From Juglans regia (Eukaryota > Streptophyta > Magnoliopsida > Fagales > Juglandaceae): a stretch of 64,000 nt of DNA. Both the position numbers and the translations under genes were made by a program. Below, one piece after another: positions 1 through 10,926 of the stretch. The stretch covers positions 22,289,558 through 22,353,557 of the forward strand of contig NC_049916.1 in the NCBI RefSeq assembly GCF_001411555.2. The letters run 5' to 3'. Position 1 is the stretch's first letter. Each line of letters starts with the position of its first letter. The notes below the pieces were generated by a model. That model searched no databases. It saw only the letters and a program-made list of their open reading frames with translations, and was not told the origin of the DNA.

Positions 1-832
1 TACTTCTCGAAAGCACCCGGAAGGAATTTAGGAATCAAGAATCCAAACAAATTGGTGGAGAAATACACCAGATTTGCAACTGCAAGGCTCCTCCCAAACC
101 AAAACCAAGCAATGTCCTACGCCACGGTCGACACAACAAAATCAATCAGATTATCAACACAAACATGAAGCTATGAAAACTAGTCCGGTTGAGAGAATTT
201 ACCTTAAGTTGTGCATTTAGAGGCAGTGTTTGGTTGGTCCAGACGTCCTTTACCCAATCAGTGATCACAAAGATCCTCCGGGCTGTATACAGAAAAGGAA
301 CTAATGCCCTCACCGGTGGGGAGAATAAAGATAATCCACAAACAATGTTCTCAGTCAGTATCTGAAAAGAGAGCAAGAACAGGTGCGGCGTGACTGACCG
401 GACTGCATGGTCATCTCCCCTCGCAAACCCACCCAAGACGTACGCCAGCGGAAAGAACAGCCCTATTGTGGTTCCCAAAACCTCGTAGAACCTAAACAAC
501 TTGCTTCCCATGAAAATTTCAGGCGACCCGGAGCTGGTACTGCCACGGGAAGGGAAGACCCAGCGTGAGAGTAGTAGAAGATAGGCTGAGGTGAATGCGG
601 GGAAGACGAGATCGAGGAGTGGGACAAGACCACTAACTGAGAAAACAATGATGAATGCTACGAGTTGGAGTTCTATTACACGCAGTGATCCCAATATACC
701 TCCCACCAACGACTGGTTCTGCTTCTTCTGGTTGTGGGGGAAGGGCTGTTTTTGGGGTGGTTTTGTGGCTGCACTTATGCTGGTTACGTCAGGGTCTGTC
801 CGAGGAGCCACTGCTAGAGATACCCCCGACAT
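1..832 (-). CDS. Plant multi-pass membrane protein of unknown function (DUF7733-like), 3' end beyond window
   Basis: Two exons are visible on the minus strand: 832-203 and 116-1, the second running off the window. The donor is AAG|GTAAAT and the acceptor GCGTAG|GAC, with the junction in phase 0. I chose the Met at 832 (MSGVSLAV) because the upstream in-frame Met at 976 adds a basic stretch that looks like untranslated leader. After a polar N-terminus of about 45 residues come hydrophobic segments with VIELQLVAFIIVFSVSG, a Tyr/Leu-rich stretch, TTIGLFFPLAYVLGGF and LFLLSFQILTENIVCGL. Exon 2 adds an aromatic-rich segment (IAWFWFGRSLAVANLVYF). I recognise this as a conserved plant-only membrane family that I associate with DUF7733; no biochemical role is known to me. 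It is transcribed away from the HMA genes, sharing the 1.3-kb upstream spacer. The gene is real; the family name is less certain. Confidence 0.78.
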
Positions 833-1185
833 TTCTTCCTTTGCTAATGTTGTTAGTGTTTCTTGCTTGATTGGGTTGGCTGTTTTTTGAGATTCAGATC
901 TTCTTCGTGTTAGTGAAACCCGAAAAGAAAAAAAGAAGCAAGCTTCAATGGTGATTAGTGACTGGTGATTTTTCAACTCACTCTTTCAGAATAACACACA
1001 ATAAAACCAAATGAAGAGTAAATAGAAAGAAAAAGAAAAGACAAACAGATCTTACTGATAATAGGAGCGAGAGCACAAGTGATTAACTCAAAAACCGAGT
1101 CCTCCGAACCAAAAGACGAGAAGAAAGGGTCATGGGCGAGGATTTGTGTATCCACGAAGAGCGGGTGTCTACAACGCCACGAAGA

Positions 1186-1208
1186 CACGTGGGTGAGAAT
1201 TCCACGTG
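1186..1208. promoter_or_regulatory. Paired G-box/ABRE-type CACGTG motifs
   Basis: CACGTG occurs at 1186-1191 and again at 1203-1208, 17 bp apart, about 350-380 bp upstream of the start codon of the minus-strand membrane-protein gene. A related ACACGTCA lies at about 1331. Paired G-boxes with ACGT cores are classic bZIP/bHLH sites in plant promoters (ABA, light). The motif is seen directly; function is inferred. Confidence 0.5.
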
Positions 1209-2037
1209 GAGAAATCCCTGTCCAACATGTGCCAACGCTTCTAGTTTTGGGTTTATCACTTTCTCTTTTGATGACACGTTTTGATGTATGAAATCGAATG
1301 ATCAAGTTTTATCACAGTGGATATTGTTGGACACGTCAGCTAAACATTGTGGGCTGGGCTAGCCCAGGCCTAAAGGGCAAAGGCAATCTGTTGTATGTAT
1401 CTGGGCTTTTACCTGACTTGGAGTCCAACAATAATTGAGGTGATCGGTCTACAGGAGAAATCTTCCCATTCTGCCATTTGTAATTTTCTTTATCACTTGC
1501 ACTCTCAATCTGAGTCTTGATGGAACCAGAGAATCATAACAATAAATATTAAAATTAATTCCAATAATGATACGAATCACGCATGCATGCAGCTTGGAGT
1601 AGTGGATTTGATCTGAAAATCATGTTCAACCACCGGCCCTATCATTTTTTCCTTCTTTGACATGGTGATGGATTAACGAGTACTACTGTAACTCCTGGAT
1701 AAGATTCTTTGCGCATGCTTTACTAATAAATTGAATTTATAGGCTAGCTAGGCTTACCAATTATACATATATAAGCGTGATATTAATTGATTCTTCTCAG
1801 CTCAAATTGAGTTATTGCTCTGCATTAAAATGCTGTAAATGGAGGTATTAACTTTGGCTCACCTGACCATGATGATCAATGCGCGCGCATGATCTTGCCA
1901 TCACATAGATCGATCGCATGCATGCACTTGCATGTTTCTCAATTTTAATGCCATCGCCTATGATCAAGGGTGCACGTACTTCGTTGTAATTTTCGGCCTT
2001 TTCTTTTCTCTCCCTTATTTTTCCGAGAGAATTAAAC

Positions 2038-2038
<1 letters not shown>

Positions 2039-2063
<25 letters not shown>
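2039..2063. repeat. (TA)n microsatellite
   Basis: Uninterrupted TA repeat about 130 bp upstream of the first HMA gene start codon. Likely length-polymorphic. Confidence 0.85.
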
Positions 2064-2072
<9 letters not shown>

Positions 2073-2192
2073 CTCTGTGTGTGTATTCCGCAACCAGAAA
2101 TAGGAAGGACGAAAGATCAAAGTGAAATACGCACAAAAGTAGGTCTTGTAGATTACGCGCGCCAAGTGAAGTGAAGGCCATCAAATTGAAGT

Positions 2193-2949
2193 ATGGAATC
2201 CCTAAAGAAGCTTGGAACAAAATGTAGTGGCGCATTTGTATCCGGCCTGGAGTTGTCCAAGAAAGCCAAGCGCCCCTCGCAAGAAGCATTAGAACAAAAT
2301 GTATGTTGAATGCATGATGACAAGGTTAAAGTGCATGCTGCCGCGCGCATGCATGCAGGAGATTTTATGATATATTTTCAACTTGCATGCAAACATTTGG
2401 TGTTTGCTTTTGGTAATTCATCGCTTTATAATTAATTTTCAACATCAGCGCACTTCATGATCATCTTGTTTCAGGGAATCAGAGTGGAGATATTGTTCAA
2501 TGTTAATTGCAACAAGTGCGAGAAAGAATTCAGGAAATGCTGCGAGTCTATGCCAGGTATATTGAGTTTCCTAAAAACCAGCCTTTTCTGATCATCTATA
2601 TATCCATTCCGAGAGAATATATATATAGAGATTTCGATGAATCTCATAATTTGCTTGCCATGAATTCCTAGGAGTTTCTGAAGTACATATTAATGATCAG
2701 TACGTGCGTTCAATATATGGGCCGGAAAGCACAAAATTAGCAACTGTGACTGGTGTGTTTGACTCGGAAAAACTCGTCCGCCGGATATGGAAAAAGTGTT
2801 CAAAAAAGGTTGAAATTTCTAAGCAAGAAAAGATTGGAGGAGGAGGAGGTAATATTGGATCAGGAGCAGATGATCTGCTAGATGGAGAAGGCCGTAATGA
2901 ACAAGAAGAGGCGGGGGAGGAGCTGGAAATCAAGGAGGGTCATGACTAG
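2193..2949 (+). CDS. Heavy-metal-associated (HMA) domain protein without a CaaX box
   Basis: Three exons, 2193-2300, 2475-2556 and 2672-2949, give 155 aa with consistent phases (0, 1) and GT-AG junctions. The HMA fold starts at about residue 37. IRVEILFNV leads into NCNKCEKEF, which keeps the CxxC metal-binding pair although the usual M-x-C lead is N-x-C. GVSEVHINDQ (strand 2) and VTGVFDSEKLVRRIWKKC (helix 2) follow. The acidic and Gly-rich tail ends in EGHD, so the C-terminal isoprenylation signal of HIPP proteins is absent, which makes it an HPP-type or divergent member. The N-terminal 36 residues come from the first exon; the ATG at 2193 is the first in frame, but this exon is supported only by its donor and phase. 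It lies 2.3 kb upstream of a second HMA gene on the same strand. HMA proteins bind Cu/Zn/Cd as chaperones; the partner is unknown. Confidence 0.82.
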
Positions 2950-3520
2950 TAAGTGGTTGGATAGAGAGTCGAGCAAGCAATGAAAATGAGGGGGGAGGGA
3001 AAAATTGCAAGGGAGAGATTAAAAAAACTTTTCCATGTACTGTTCACCAAAGAAAAGTGTCTTGTGAATAATCAATGTGCCTTGTGATTTCAATTTTTCA
3101 TGGCAATTGTATGGTATATGTCTGTTTTAATCAACTTTTTCAGTTGTATATATACGGTATTCTTCAGCCATAAATGCTGAGGTCGGTTAATTATTAATAA
3201 AATTGAGATACCATCTTCTTCTATTTTAAAAAATATCGACTAATATTTCAATTATCAATCTAATCCATTTAATTAACTATATTGTCATAAGCTATATGAA
3301 TATACATCAATTCAATAAAAGGATAATATTCATTCAGTATAAAATATAGGATATTTTAGTTATTTGCTTCTCAATCTAATCTTTATTAGAAATACAATGA
3401 TTAAAATATCATGTGTTCCGAACTAAATGAATGATATATATTTTAAGTGAAATGCGACGTAAAATCGTTTTGCATAATATCTCAATTATTCAACTTTGTA
3501 TCCATTCAAAGAGAAACTTT

Positions 3521-3878
3521 AAGGTCTCGATTGGATGGTCAGATGGGATGAGATGGTCTGTGAATAGTAATAAAATAGTTTGTGAATATATAATGGTGAA
3601 ATAGTTTGAGTTAAGTCGATATTTTATGGAGTTTTGATAAATGAGAGATAAAAAGTAGTATAAAAATATTATAAAGTTAAAATATTGTTAGAATATAATT
3701 TTTGTTTTGAAATTGAAAAAGTTGATTTGTTTTTTGTGTTTTATTTGAAAGTTTGGAAAAATTGTAATGATTAGATAAAAAAAATTGAATATTTATAATT
3801 GAAAAGTGTTTGTGTTTGTGGCAGTTAGATGTTGAGATGAAATAGGATGAGATAAGATGATCTTGCAATCCAAACCTT
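3521..3878. mobile_element. Tourist-like MITE (GATGAG family)
   Basis: The left end reads AAGGTCTCGATTGGATGG and the right end, reverse complemented, AAGGTTTGGATTGCAAGA. Both sides sit in TTAA, compatible with a 3-bp TAA/TTA target duplication. Internal sequence (repeated GATGAGATG, then TGTGAATAGTA and GAAAAAGTTG blocks) matches copies at 9224, 16382, 22780, 36354 and 58655. The PIF/Harbinger-Tourist assignment rests on terminal GG...TTTGGAT and the 3-bp duplication. Confidence 0.75.
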
Positions 3879-5104
3879 AATTCAACTTTGATGATCAAGT
3901 CAATTGAATCCAGTAATCATGTTCAAGCCAATTGGATTTTCATCTATTTTCAATTTTTTTAAAAAATGTTTGGTTTATAAAGAGATCCCATAAAAATGAA
4001 GTTCATAAATTGATATGACTTATTGTGATATATCAGACTATAAAGTTTATTTTACTGTAAAAAAGATCTAACAATATAATTAGTACTTTATGAAGTAGTA
4101 ATTTGTTTTGTGCGATCTATTTAACCTATCACTTCTCTTTTTAAATAGCTATTTACTTCTTTTTTCAGCCCTATAAAGTGGAATATTAACAGTAACTCCC
4201 ATATAAAGCAGCAGCTAGCAAAAATAATAAAGATTAATCATAGAAATCCATCTGAAAATTTGGGAAATCATTTGTGACATTCACTCAATGCAAAACTGTC
4301 AAAATAATAGGCATGCTTAGATCATGATCATCATCATGAGGTGCATAAAAGCTGTCAAAATTCACATATATTTAGTCAACATTAATTTACAATGTGTATC
4401 CCTGTCCAATCCTACTATGTCATAAATATTTATTGATCTCTAAATAAGGAGATTTATTGATCATAAAAATTTGTAATTTAAGAGGGTTATAAATATATAC
4501 CAATAATTAATTAACCAACCATTAATAATTAGTACTATTCAGGAGAGGACCAACGTCAAGATGGAAACCGCCATGGTCGACAAAGACATAATGAAAAAAA
4601 TAGGACAGCTTTGACCCTTAATTAAATATGGTATCTCATTTACAAGCGCATGCAATTACTAAAAGGAAGCGTTGATAGATGAGAAATATTTTAGTCACAA
4701 AGTAATTATATAGTGCAAGACATGAACAAGAAATTGCAAATTAAGCTAAGAATTTAGTTTGCCATGCAATGCAGAATCTATGCGTTATGAGAGATAGACG
4801 TATAAAGTAATATGTATGGATGGATTTAGATCCTCATCTAAAATATGAGAGATATGTAGACGTATAAAGTAAGTTCTATAATATTTATTAATTAGCATTT
4901 AATACTGTTTAAATATAACTATAAATATTGTTTGGAAGTTTATCTTTTGTGCCTCTGTTTGTTCCGCTTTAGGTCCTAGAATTGAACTCCTGGGGATGAG
5001 CTAATTGAGTATATATATTTGATAATATATAAACACCCTTGATTGACCCCTATTTATGCATGATTTCATTCCTCTTCCACATAGATTGGGAATCTGTCAT
5101 CAGT

Positions 5105-5129
5105 TAGAGAGAGAGAGAGAGAGAGAGAG
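5105..5129. repeat. (GA)n microsatellite
   Basis: Perfect GA run about 85 bp upstream of the proposed start of the second HMA gene, probably in its leader or core promoter. Confidence 0.8.
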
Positions 5130-5212
5130 TCTTATTTAAATGTCGTTTTGAGGTGATCCTCCCTGTAAACTTGGCCATTGTCATCAGCCCAACCTGACCT
5201 AGAAGACAAGCA

Positions 5213-6356
5213 ATGGACAACGTAGTACTACTACTGAAACCACAAACAATTGTTTCCGTTCTGGTCAATTTATGTCGCCCTTGCAACAGATACTGATCTT
5301 AACCCAGTATTCTTGTATGGTGTTTGAATCTTTGTTTCTTGTTGCATGGGTAGGGATCAAATGCACCCAACACTCACTGCGACGATATTGTATTGAAAGC
5401 ATACATGCATTGCGACGGATGCTGTAGTAAAGTCTTCAAGTGCTTGAAATGTCTTGAAGGTAATATAACGTTTCAAGGTAGTTTGTGTCATTTTTCCAGC
5501 CTATATATATATATATATATCTTTGTTGATTTAAAATATTGTTGAGGGCAAAAGGATGCAGTACTACATGATGTGATTGATTAATTAGGTGTGGAGGATG
5601 TGGTGATCGATAGTGCAAATCACCTGGTGGTAGTGAAGGGCAAGAAAGCCAATCCATTAAAAGCTTTAAAAAGACTTCAGAAGAAGTATAGCAGAAATGC
5701 TGAGCTGATTTCTCCAAAATTTCATAATACTGAAGTTAGAAAAGAACCGGAAAAGAAAAAAGAGGTGGGTCGATCGATCGATCACATTTAGTGAAGATTG
5801 TGTCCTTTTGCTAAGTAATTAGTGTCCTTTTTCTTGATTTTCTTAATTTATGCAGGTTGAAGTGAAGATTGTGGTACTCAAAATGTTCATGCATTGCGAA
5901 GGTTGTGTCAATGATGTCAAGAAGAATATAGAGAGAATGACAGGTACGTAAAATCAGTACTGATCTATACATATATAGAAGTTGGGATATATTTTTATGG
6001 ATGGAATATATATTTGAAGCTAAATTAAGCATTTATTTATTTATGTTTAATAATTAGGGATTCTAAGTGTGGAACCCAATATGGAAGCCTCACAAGTGAC
6101 TGTGAGGGGAGCATTCGAAGTAGCGAAACTTGTTGAAGATATCAAGAAGCGACTAGGGAAGCATGTAGAGATTGTGAAGCAAGCAGTACTAGAAGATCAA
6201 GAGCAAGCTGCCGAGGGTGGCAACCAAGAGGGCATAGATCAATTAGGGGAATATTATATTTTCCAATATCCTCCCCAATATTGCTTAATGCATTGTGCTC
6301 ATGATCTTAGTCAAATGTTTAATGATGAAAATGTTTTTTCATGCTCGATAATGTAA
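5213..6356 (+). CDS. Heavy-metal-associated isoprenylated plant protein (HIPP) with two HMA domains
   Basis: Five exons (5213-5221, 5354-5459, 5589-5764, 5856-5943, 6058-6356) join to 225 aa. HMA domain 1: DDIVLKAY, the metal motif MHCDGC, then GVEDVVIDSANHLVVVKG. A Lys/Glu-rich linker follows (about residues 84-97). HMA domain 2: VEVKIVVLKMF, the motif MHCEGC, GILSVEPNM, VTVRGAFEVAKLVEDIKKRLGKHVEI. The C-terminus is CSIM, a canonical CaaX box for farnesylation, so the protein is probably membrane-anchored through a prenylated Cys. This two-domain, CaaX-ending layout is the defining feature of HIPPs, which bind Cu/Zn/Cd and are tied to metal and stress responses. The first exon (Met-Asp-Asn) is only nine bases and is the weakest part: it was chosen because a stop lies just before exon 2 in frame and an AAC|GTAGTA donor fits phase 0. 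Confidence 0.88.
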
Positions 6357-7405
6357 GATCATGTAGATAGAATACATCAGGTAATTAATTTGAGTCAATA
6401 TAAGAAAAAAATTATAATAAACTTATGATATATTTTATCATGTATTTTGTTTTTCCCCCCACAATTTTTCAAGGATTATATATAGTCTCCTACACCATTT
6501 TGTTATTATGAAAAGTTTTGGACAAAAAGAGAAGCCAGGAATGTGTTTTAATCATGATCAGTTGAAAAAAGGAAAATTAGGAAATAATTATATTATTAAT
6601 TTGGTAATGACAAATTTTAATTTATTATGTCCCAAAAATAAATCATAATTAAGGAAGAAAAATAAATGGAAAAACGTCTAAATTAATTACTGTAACCTCC
6701 GATATATCCATGCCATGGGTTTGTAATCTCTACAATTATTACAGACTACAATTTTAGAGGCAGTACGACGTCGTGTCTAACTGTCTATGATGAGACCAGC
6801 GCCGGCCCTTGTTCGGAGGTAAACCCGCGCCACGAAGGTGGGGGGGATCTTGGGCCTGATATGTCTTGATAAGTTGACATTATATAATTGGTTATTGTTG
6901 AGACTGGTCAACCTGTAACGTTTAGACAGCCATAACATTAACAACACATAAATATTACTATTTATTGATTTATAAACTGAAATTTCGATATAAAGTTTAA
7001 AATACCAAAATTAGAAATAATAATAAAAAGTTGAAATTATATTTTGAATAGTTATATCTTTTTATTACTGGTTTAATAAATAAATTCATTTAAACTTAAA
7101 TTTAATCAAATCAATTTCAAATGAACTTGAAGAATAATTTTGTAGATCAGATATTATATATATATGAAAATTTTATATATAATATTATAATAATGTGAAA
7201 TAATCAATCAATTTTTAAATTCTTTAAATAAAAAATAATTCTCTTTATACATAAAAATGAAGATATAATATGTAAAATTAACGTTGGTTATATCTTTAAT
7301 TTTATTTTTATTGAATTTGGTTGTTTTGGCTCTGATTTGCTGGTAAAGGTCAACGGGCTCCACACGCTCCTAGTCCTAGAGAAGCTAAACGCTCCACCGG
7401 ATCTT
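6357..7405. other. AT-rich intergenic spacer
   Basis: No coding sequence seen. Mostly A+T with a short G+C-rich patch at 6790-6855 (a run of seven G). It ends in the promoter of the OTU gene. Confidence 0.55.
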
Positions 7406-7415
7406 GACACGTGTC
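7406..7415. promoter_or_regulatory. Palindromic ABRE/G-box (GACACGTGTC)
   Basis: Perfect 10-bp palindrome with a CACGTG core, 216 bp upstream of the OTU gene start codon and just before a CT-rich leader (7451-7510). Such ACGT palindromes bind bZIP factors. Function is inferred. Confidence 0.5.
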
Positions 7416-7630
7416 TATATTCTCCCTCTTCGTACATCTATCCGTTAACCCTTTCTCTCTCTCTCTCTCTTCTGCAACTCCTTCCCTCTCTCTCTTCCCG
7501 TGGTTTCTCACTTTCTCTGTCCCCGTCCAAGAAGAGAGTAGAAAAAATAAATTAAAAAAAATAGAGAAAAGATTTATAGAAAGAAAAAGAAAAAAGGCCT
7601 AAAAAAAAAAAAAGACGATAGAAGTGAGCA

Positions 7631-10600
7631 ATGGGTGGAAAACTGCTGTGTGATTCGACGACCGTTGCGGAGACATTTCAAACCTCTTCACCGACCGTTC
7701 CTTGGAGGGACCCTAAGTCAGCGCCAGCTGCTCTAGATGCAATTGAGGCCGTAGATCTCGTTGACCAAACCACCACCACCGCTTGGGACGACGTTCATGG
7801 GCTGGAGGAACAGCAGAGGCGCCACCTACAACGGCTGCACGCGAAGGGGATCCTTTGGAAGCACCCAGCTGACGACTCGTCGTCCTCCGTTTCCGTGGTC
7901 TTCCGGCTTTCGCACGGCGGGGAGGTCTCAGCCGACGGTAACTGTCTTTTCACGGCGTCGCAGAAGGCCATGGCCGGGTCAGGAACTGCGCCTGGGTTCG
8001 ACGCGCGGGAGCTGCGGAGGAGAACGGTTAGGCGTTTCCTGGAGGACTTTAGATCGGTGGGAGCGGAGGAGAGAGAGGCCATCGAAGAGGCGATCAAGCA
8101 CATGTACGCGCCCGATCTGAAGAACGGGTGGGGGATCCACGTGGTGCAGGAGATTAAGTTATTGGCCAAGAAATCGGATCGCCTGGCTTTGGATTCGGCC
8201 ATCGACGAGCTCCTTCAGCTCGGCGTGCAAAGGTGTTTTTTTCTCCTTAGATCTATTTGTTTCCGTAACACATTGTTAGATCTGATCGTTTCTGCCGAGG
8301 CAGATGTTGGTTCAGAACTTTTTAGCCATTTAATGGTTCTTAGTCTTAGATCTCTTTCTTTCTTTCTTTCTTTCTTTCTTTTTTGAGATCTAATTGGTCT
8401 CTTTTTCAATGCATTTAAAAGAACGATATTTATGGTGTAGTTTTTTGTATATCAGTTGAAGTGAGGATGTTGCTGCGGATTTTTATGGCGTGTATGTTAC
8501 TTTGTTTTATTTTTTTGTGAATGGGTTTTACTTTTTCTTATTGAAGAGAAATGGCGGCGGAGTCTATTTACAAAGAGAGATGTATTCCGGTGAATGATGA
8601 TCCGAGTTGGGCCAAATACATGTCGATCTCTGGTTCATCTGATGATGAATATGATATCATCACATTGCAGTATACCGAGGAGGGTTTATTATCTGTAGAT
8701 GAGAATAGGGAAGGTCATGCTGCAGCTTTTGGAGATGATATAGCAATAGAGTGCCTTGCAACGGAGTTCAAGCGGGAGATATACGTGGTAAGGAAGAAAC
8801 ATTTGGTTCTTACATTGATTCTGTCTTGCTTTGTTGTATTTCATTGCAATTTGAGTGTTTGATTGTTATTTTCAATTTGATTAGACATACTCAAATTTGA
8901 TTATTGCTATACTTAAATAATACTATGATTTCGTATGATATCTCACAGTTGTAAATGTTTATTTTGGAGGAATAAATAATATATATGATTGAAACTCTGG
9001 TTATTGTAATGAATGTGTAAATTCCGGTAGTTTTGAATACCCGATTGCCTTTAGAAGTTGATAGTTTTGTGATATGTTCCGTTATGGTTTTTTCTTGAAA
9101 TAATTAGATGTTTAGGTAGCAGTTTTCATAATTTCATTGGGTTGAAAATTTGAGTGCTTGATGTGAAAAAATAGTGCAATGTGTACTTGCCTTCAGACAG
9201 ACAGCCTTTGTCAATAAGAATTAGGTGCCGTTGAGATGAGATGAGTTGAAATGAAAGTTGAATAAAATATTATTTTTTAATATTATTATCGTTTTGAGAT
9301 TTGAAAAAGTTGAATTCTTTATTATGTTTTATATGGAAATTTGAGAAAATTGTAATGATGAGATGAGATAAAACACTTTCATTATCAAAATGGGCCGAGT
9401 GTTATGTTTGGATGGGGGATTTTTAGGTGGGACTTACTATCTGTGACTTGGGGGGCCATTATCTGGGTAAAAAAGAAATTACTTCGAAAATTTCAAGGAA
9501 TTTTGAACTTAGGATTGAAAATTAAATTTTTAAATTCTGTATAGAACGTATAATTGTACAAATAGTACAAACATTACCTTTCTCAGAGTATATGCAATTA
9601 CGCCACACTGCCACCACTACCGTAATAGAAACACCCCGCCACCACCTTTGCCACAATTATCATATCACTAGCAAGTCATTGCCAGTAGCTAGTATAATTT
9701 AATTTGTTAATCTAGCGTAGTCATCTCTGAGAAGTTATCAAATTGTTCATACAAACATAAGTTATTGGGATTTTTAAAGTGGGGTGTGTTTTGTTCAGCT
9801 TGTCTTATAGAAGTCTCATTTGAAGTGCCTTATGGAAGGAATGAAATAATCGGAATTTTGAAGATAGGGAGCACTCACTGGAGAAGATTAGATTGTTCTT
9901 TGTTAGTACTTTATTCCTATGGGCTAAAGCTGTTGATTTTAATGGCCTCGATTTTTATGATATTCTTGTTTCTATTTCTTCCTCTTAAATAGGTGTTACC
10001 TCTTGTATACTCCCTCTATACTCGGGCATAGCCCATTCTTATTAATATAATCTTTTACTTATAAAAAAAATGCCTGGTACTGGTCAGCTGGGCATATTAT
10101 TTTTATATGGGTACAATTAATTCTCAATTAATAAAGGTGATCAAGTAAAATGTATCTTCTTTTACTGTGTACGTGTATAATATTAGATGTACCATAAGAA
10201 TCATCAATCATTAAGTTTCCTTGTATTAATTCATTTGTTACAGGTGCAAGCACATGGATCTGACGCAATGGTTGAGGAGGAAAATTGTGTTTTCTTCCTC
10301 CCACATCGTCCAAGGAGTCAGATTTGTGAATCTCCCTTATTCCTTTTCATGAAAGGAACAGGTAAGGGAGCTATCATTGTGATATATTCCCTTACTGTTT
10401 GTATAAATGCATTTGGATGGCAATTGGTTTTCATTCAGTCATGAATCCTAGCAAATCCTAATTCCTATAGGCTATAATCCCTTTGGGAACAGATTTAGAT
10501 CCCCTAGGATTCCTATCCAAACTCTAGGGTTTAAGAGTGGAAAAAAGATAGACATATAAATAAAGTGTGCCCTACAACATTTATTGAGCATATGGTGCTG

Positions 10601-10926
10601 CCCAAGAAATCCAATCGGACAGCTATAAATACTCTAGGGTCCGCTTCATGTATCTGTCTCTCTTCAGCTCTCAATTGGGGGTCCAAATTCAACCAACACG
10701 ATATAAAGTTATTATTCTGTCATGAGTGTACCATTTCTTTTTTTTTTTTCTATTGGTTTGGCTATTTCTTCCACTGTATCTGTTTAATCCCAAGCTAGCC
10801 ATTTAGTTGCACTTCTAAGCATTTTGATTTACAGGTTGGTGTGGTGCTGGAGCTGATCACTATGAGCCCCTGATTGCCCATCCTTCTACTTATGCTTCCC
10901 AGGAGAAGGTTGCACTGGTACTTTGA
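7631..10926 (+). CDS. OTU-domain deubiquitinating cysteine protease
   Basis: Four exons (7631-8232, 8547-8787, 10244-10361, 10835-10926) give 350 aa with matching phases (2, 0, 1). OTU proteases cut ubiquitin from proteins. The catalytic loop ADGNCLF places the catalytic Asp at about residue 102 and Cys at 105. The C-terminal catalytic His lies in ADHYEPLI at about 329, followed by 21 residues to the stop, so the full fold is present. A helical segment (DARELRRRTVRRFLEDF) and a middle block with DDPSWAKYMS and GDDIAIECLATEF fit plant single-domain OTUs. The N-terminal 95 residues are poorly conserved and Ser/Thr-rich. The ATG at 7631 follows a stop-rich A-rich leader. Intron 2 (1.46 kb) carries a MITE and a LINE 3' end. 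The exact OTU subfamily is not assigned. Confidence 0.93.
8357..8383. repeat. (CTTT)n microsatellite in OTU intron 1
   Basis: Tetranucleotide CTTT repeat of about six units inside the first intron of the OTU gene. Confidence 0.8.
9224..9396. mobile_element. Tourist-like MITE in OTU intron 2 (GATGAG family)
   Basis: Starts after TTA with GGTGCCGTTGAGATGAG and carries the family core (AATAAAATATTATT, GAGATTTGAAAAAGTTGAA, TGTAATGATGAGATGAG). The right end is near ATGGGCC. The terminal repeats are degraded and no clear target duplication remains. Confidence 0.65.
9770..10070 (+). mobile_element. 5'-truncated LINE 3' end in OTU intron 2
   Basis: Read in frame from about 9833, the sequence encodes a LINE ORF2 C-terminus with one stop: WKE*NNRNFEDREHSLEKIR, then LFFVSTLFLWAKAVDFNG, LDFYDILVSISSS and a stop. 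A 3' UTR (TTGTATACTCCCTCTATACT) and an A tail at 10063-10070 follow. WxERNxRxFED is also seen near the 3' end of the larger LINE at 53.2 kb. It lies in the sense orientation within the intron. The 5' boundary is approximate. Confidence 0.75.

Larger units (their letters stand above)
833..2192. other. Intergenic spacer between divergent genes
   Basis: No supported coding sequence. It holds the promoter and leader of the minus-strand membrane-protein gene, the paired G-boxes, and an AT-rich stretch with clusters of GCATGC before the first HMA gene. A TA dinucleotide run lies at 2039-2063. Short ORFs here lack any family resemblance. Confidence 0.6.
2950..5212. other. AT-rich intergenic spacer between the two HMA genes
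   Basis: No gene is supported. It contains a GATGAG-family MITE at 3521-3878. The remainder is unique-looking AT-rich DNA plus a GA microsatellite at 5105-5129 immediately before the second HMA gene. Confidence 0.6.

Noticed and set aside
8551..8862. Separate small gene starting MAAESIYKER
   Set aside because: It is exon 2 of the OTU gene; frame and phase join exon 1, and the Met is internal.
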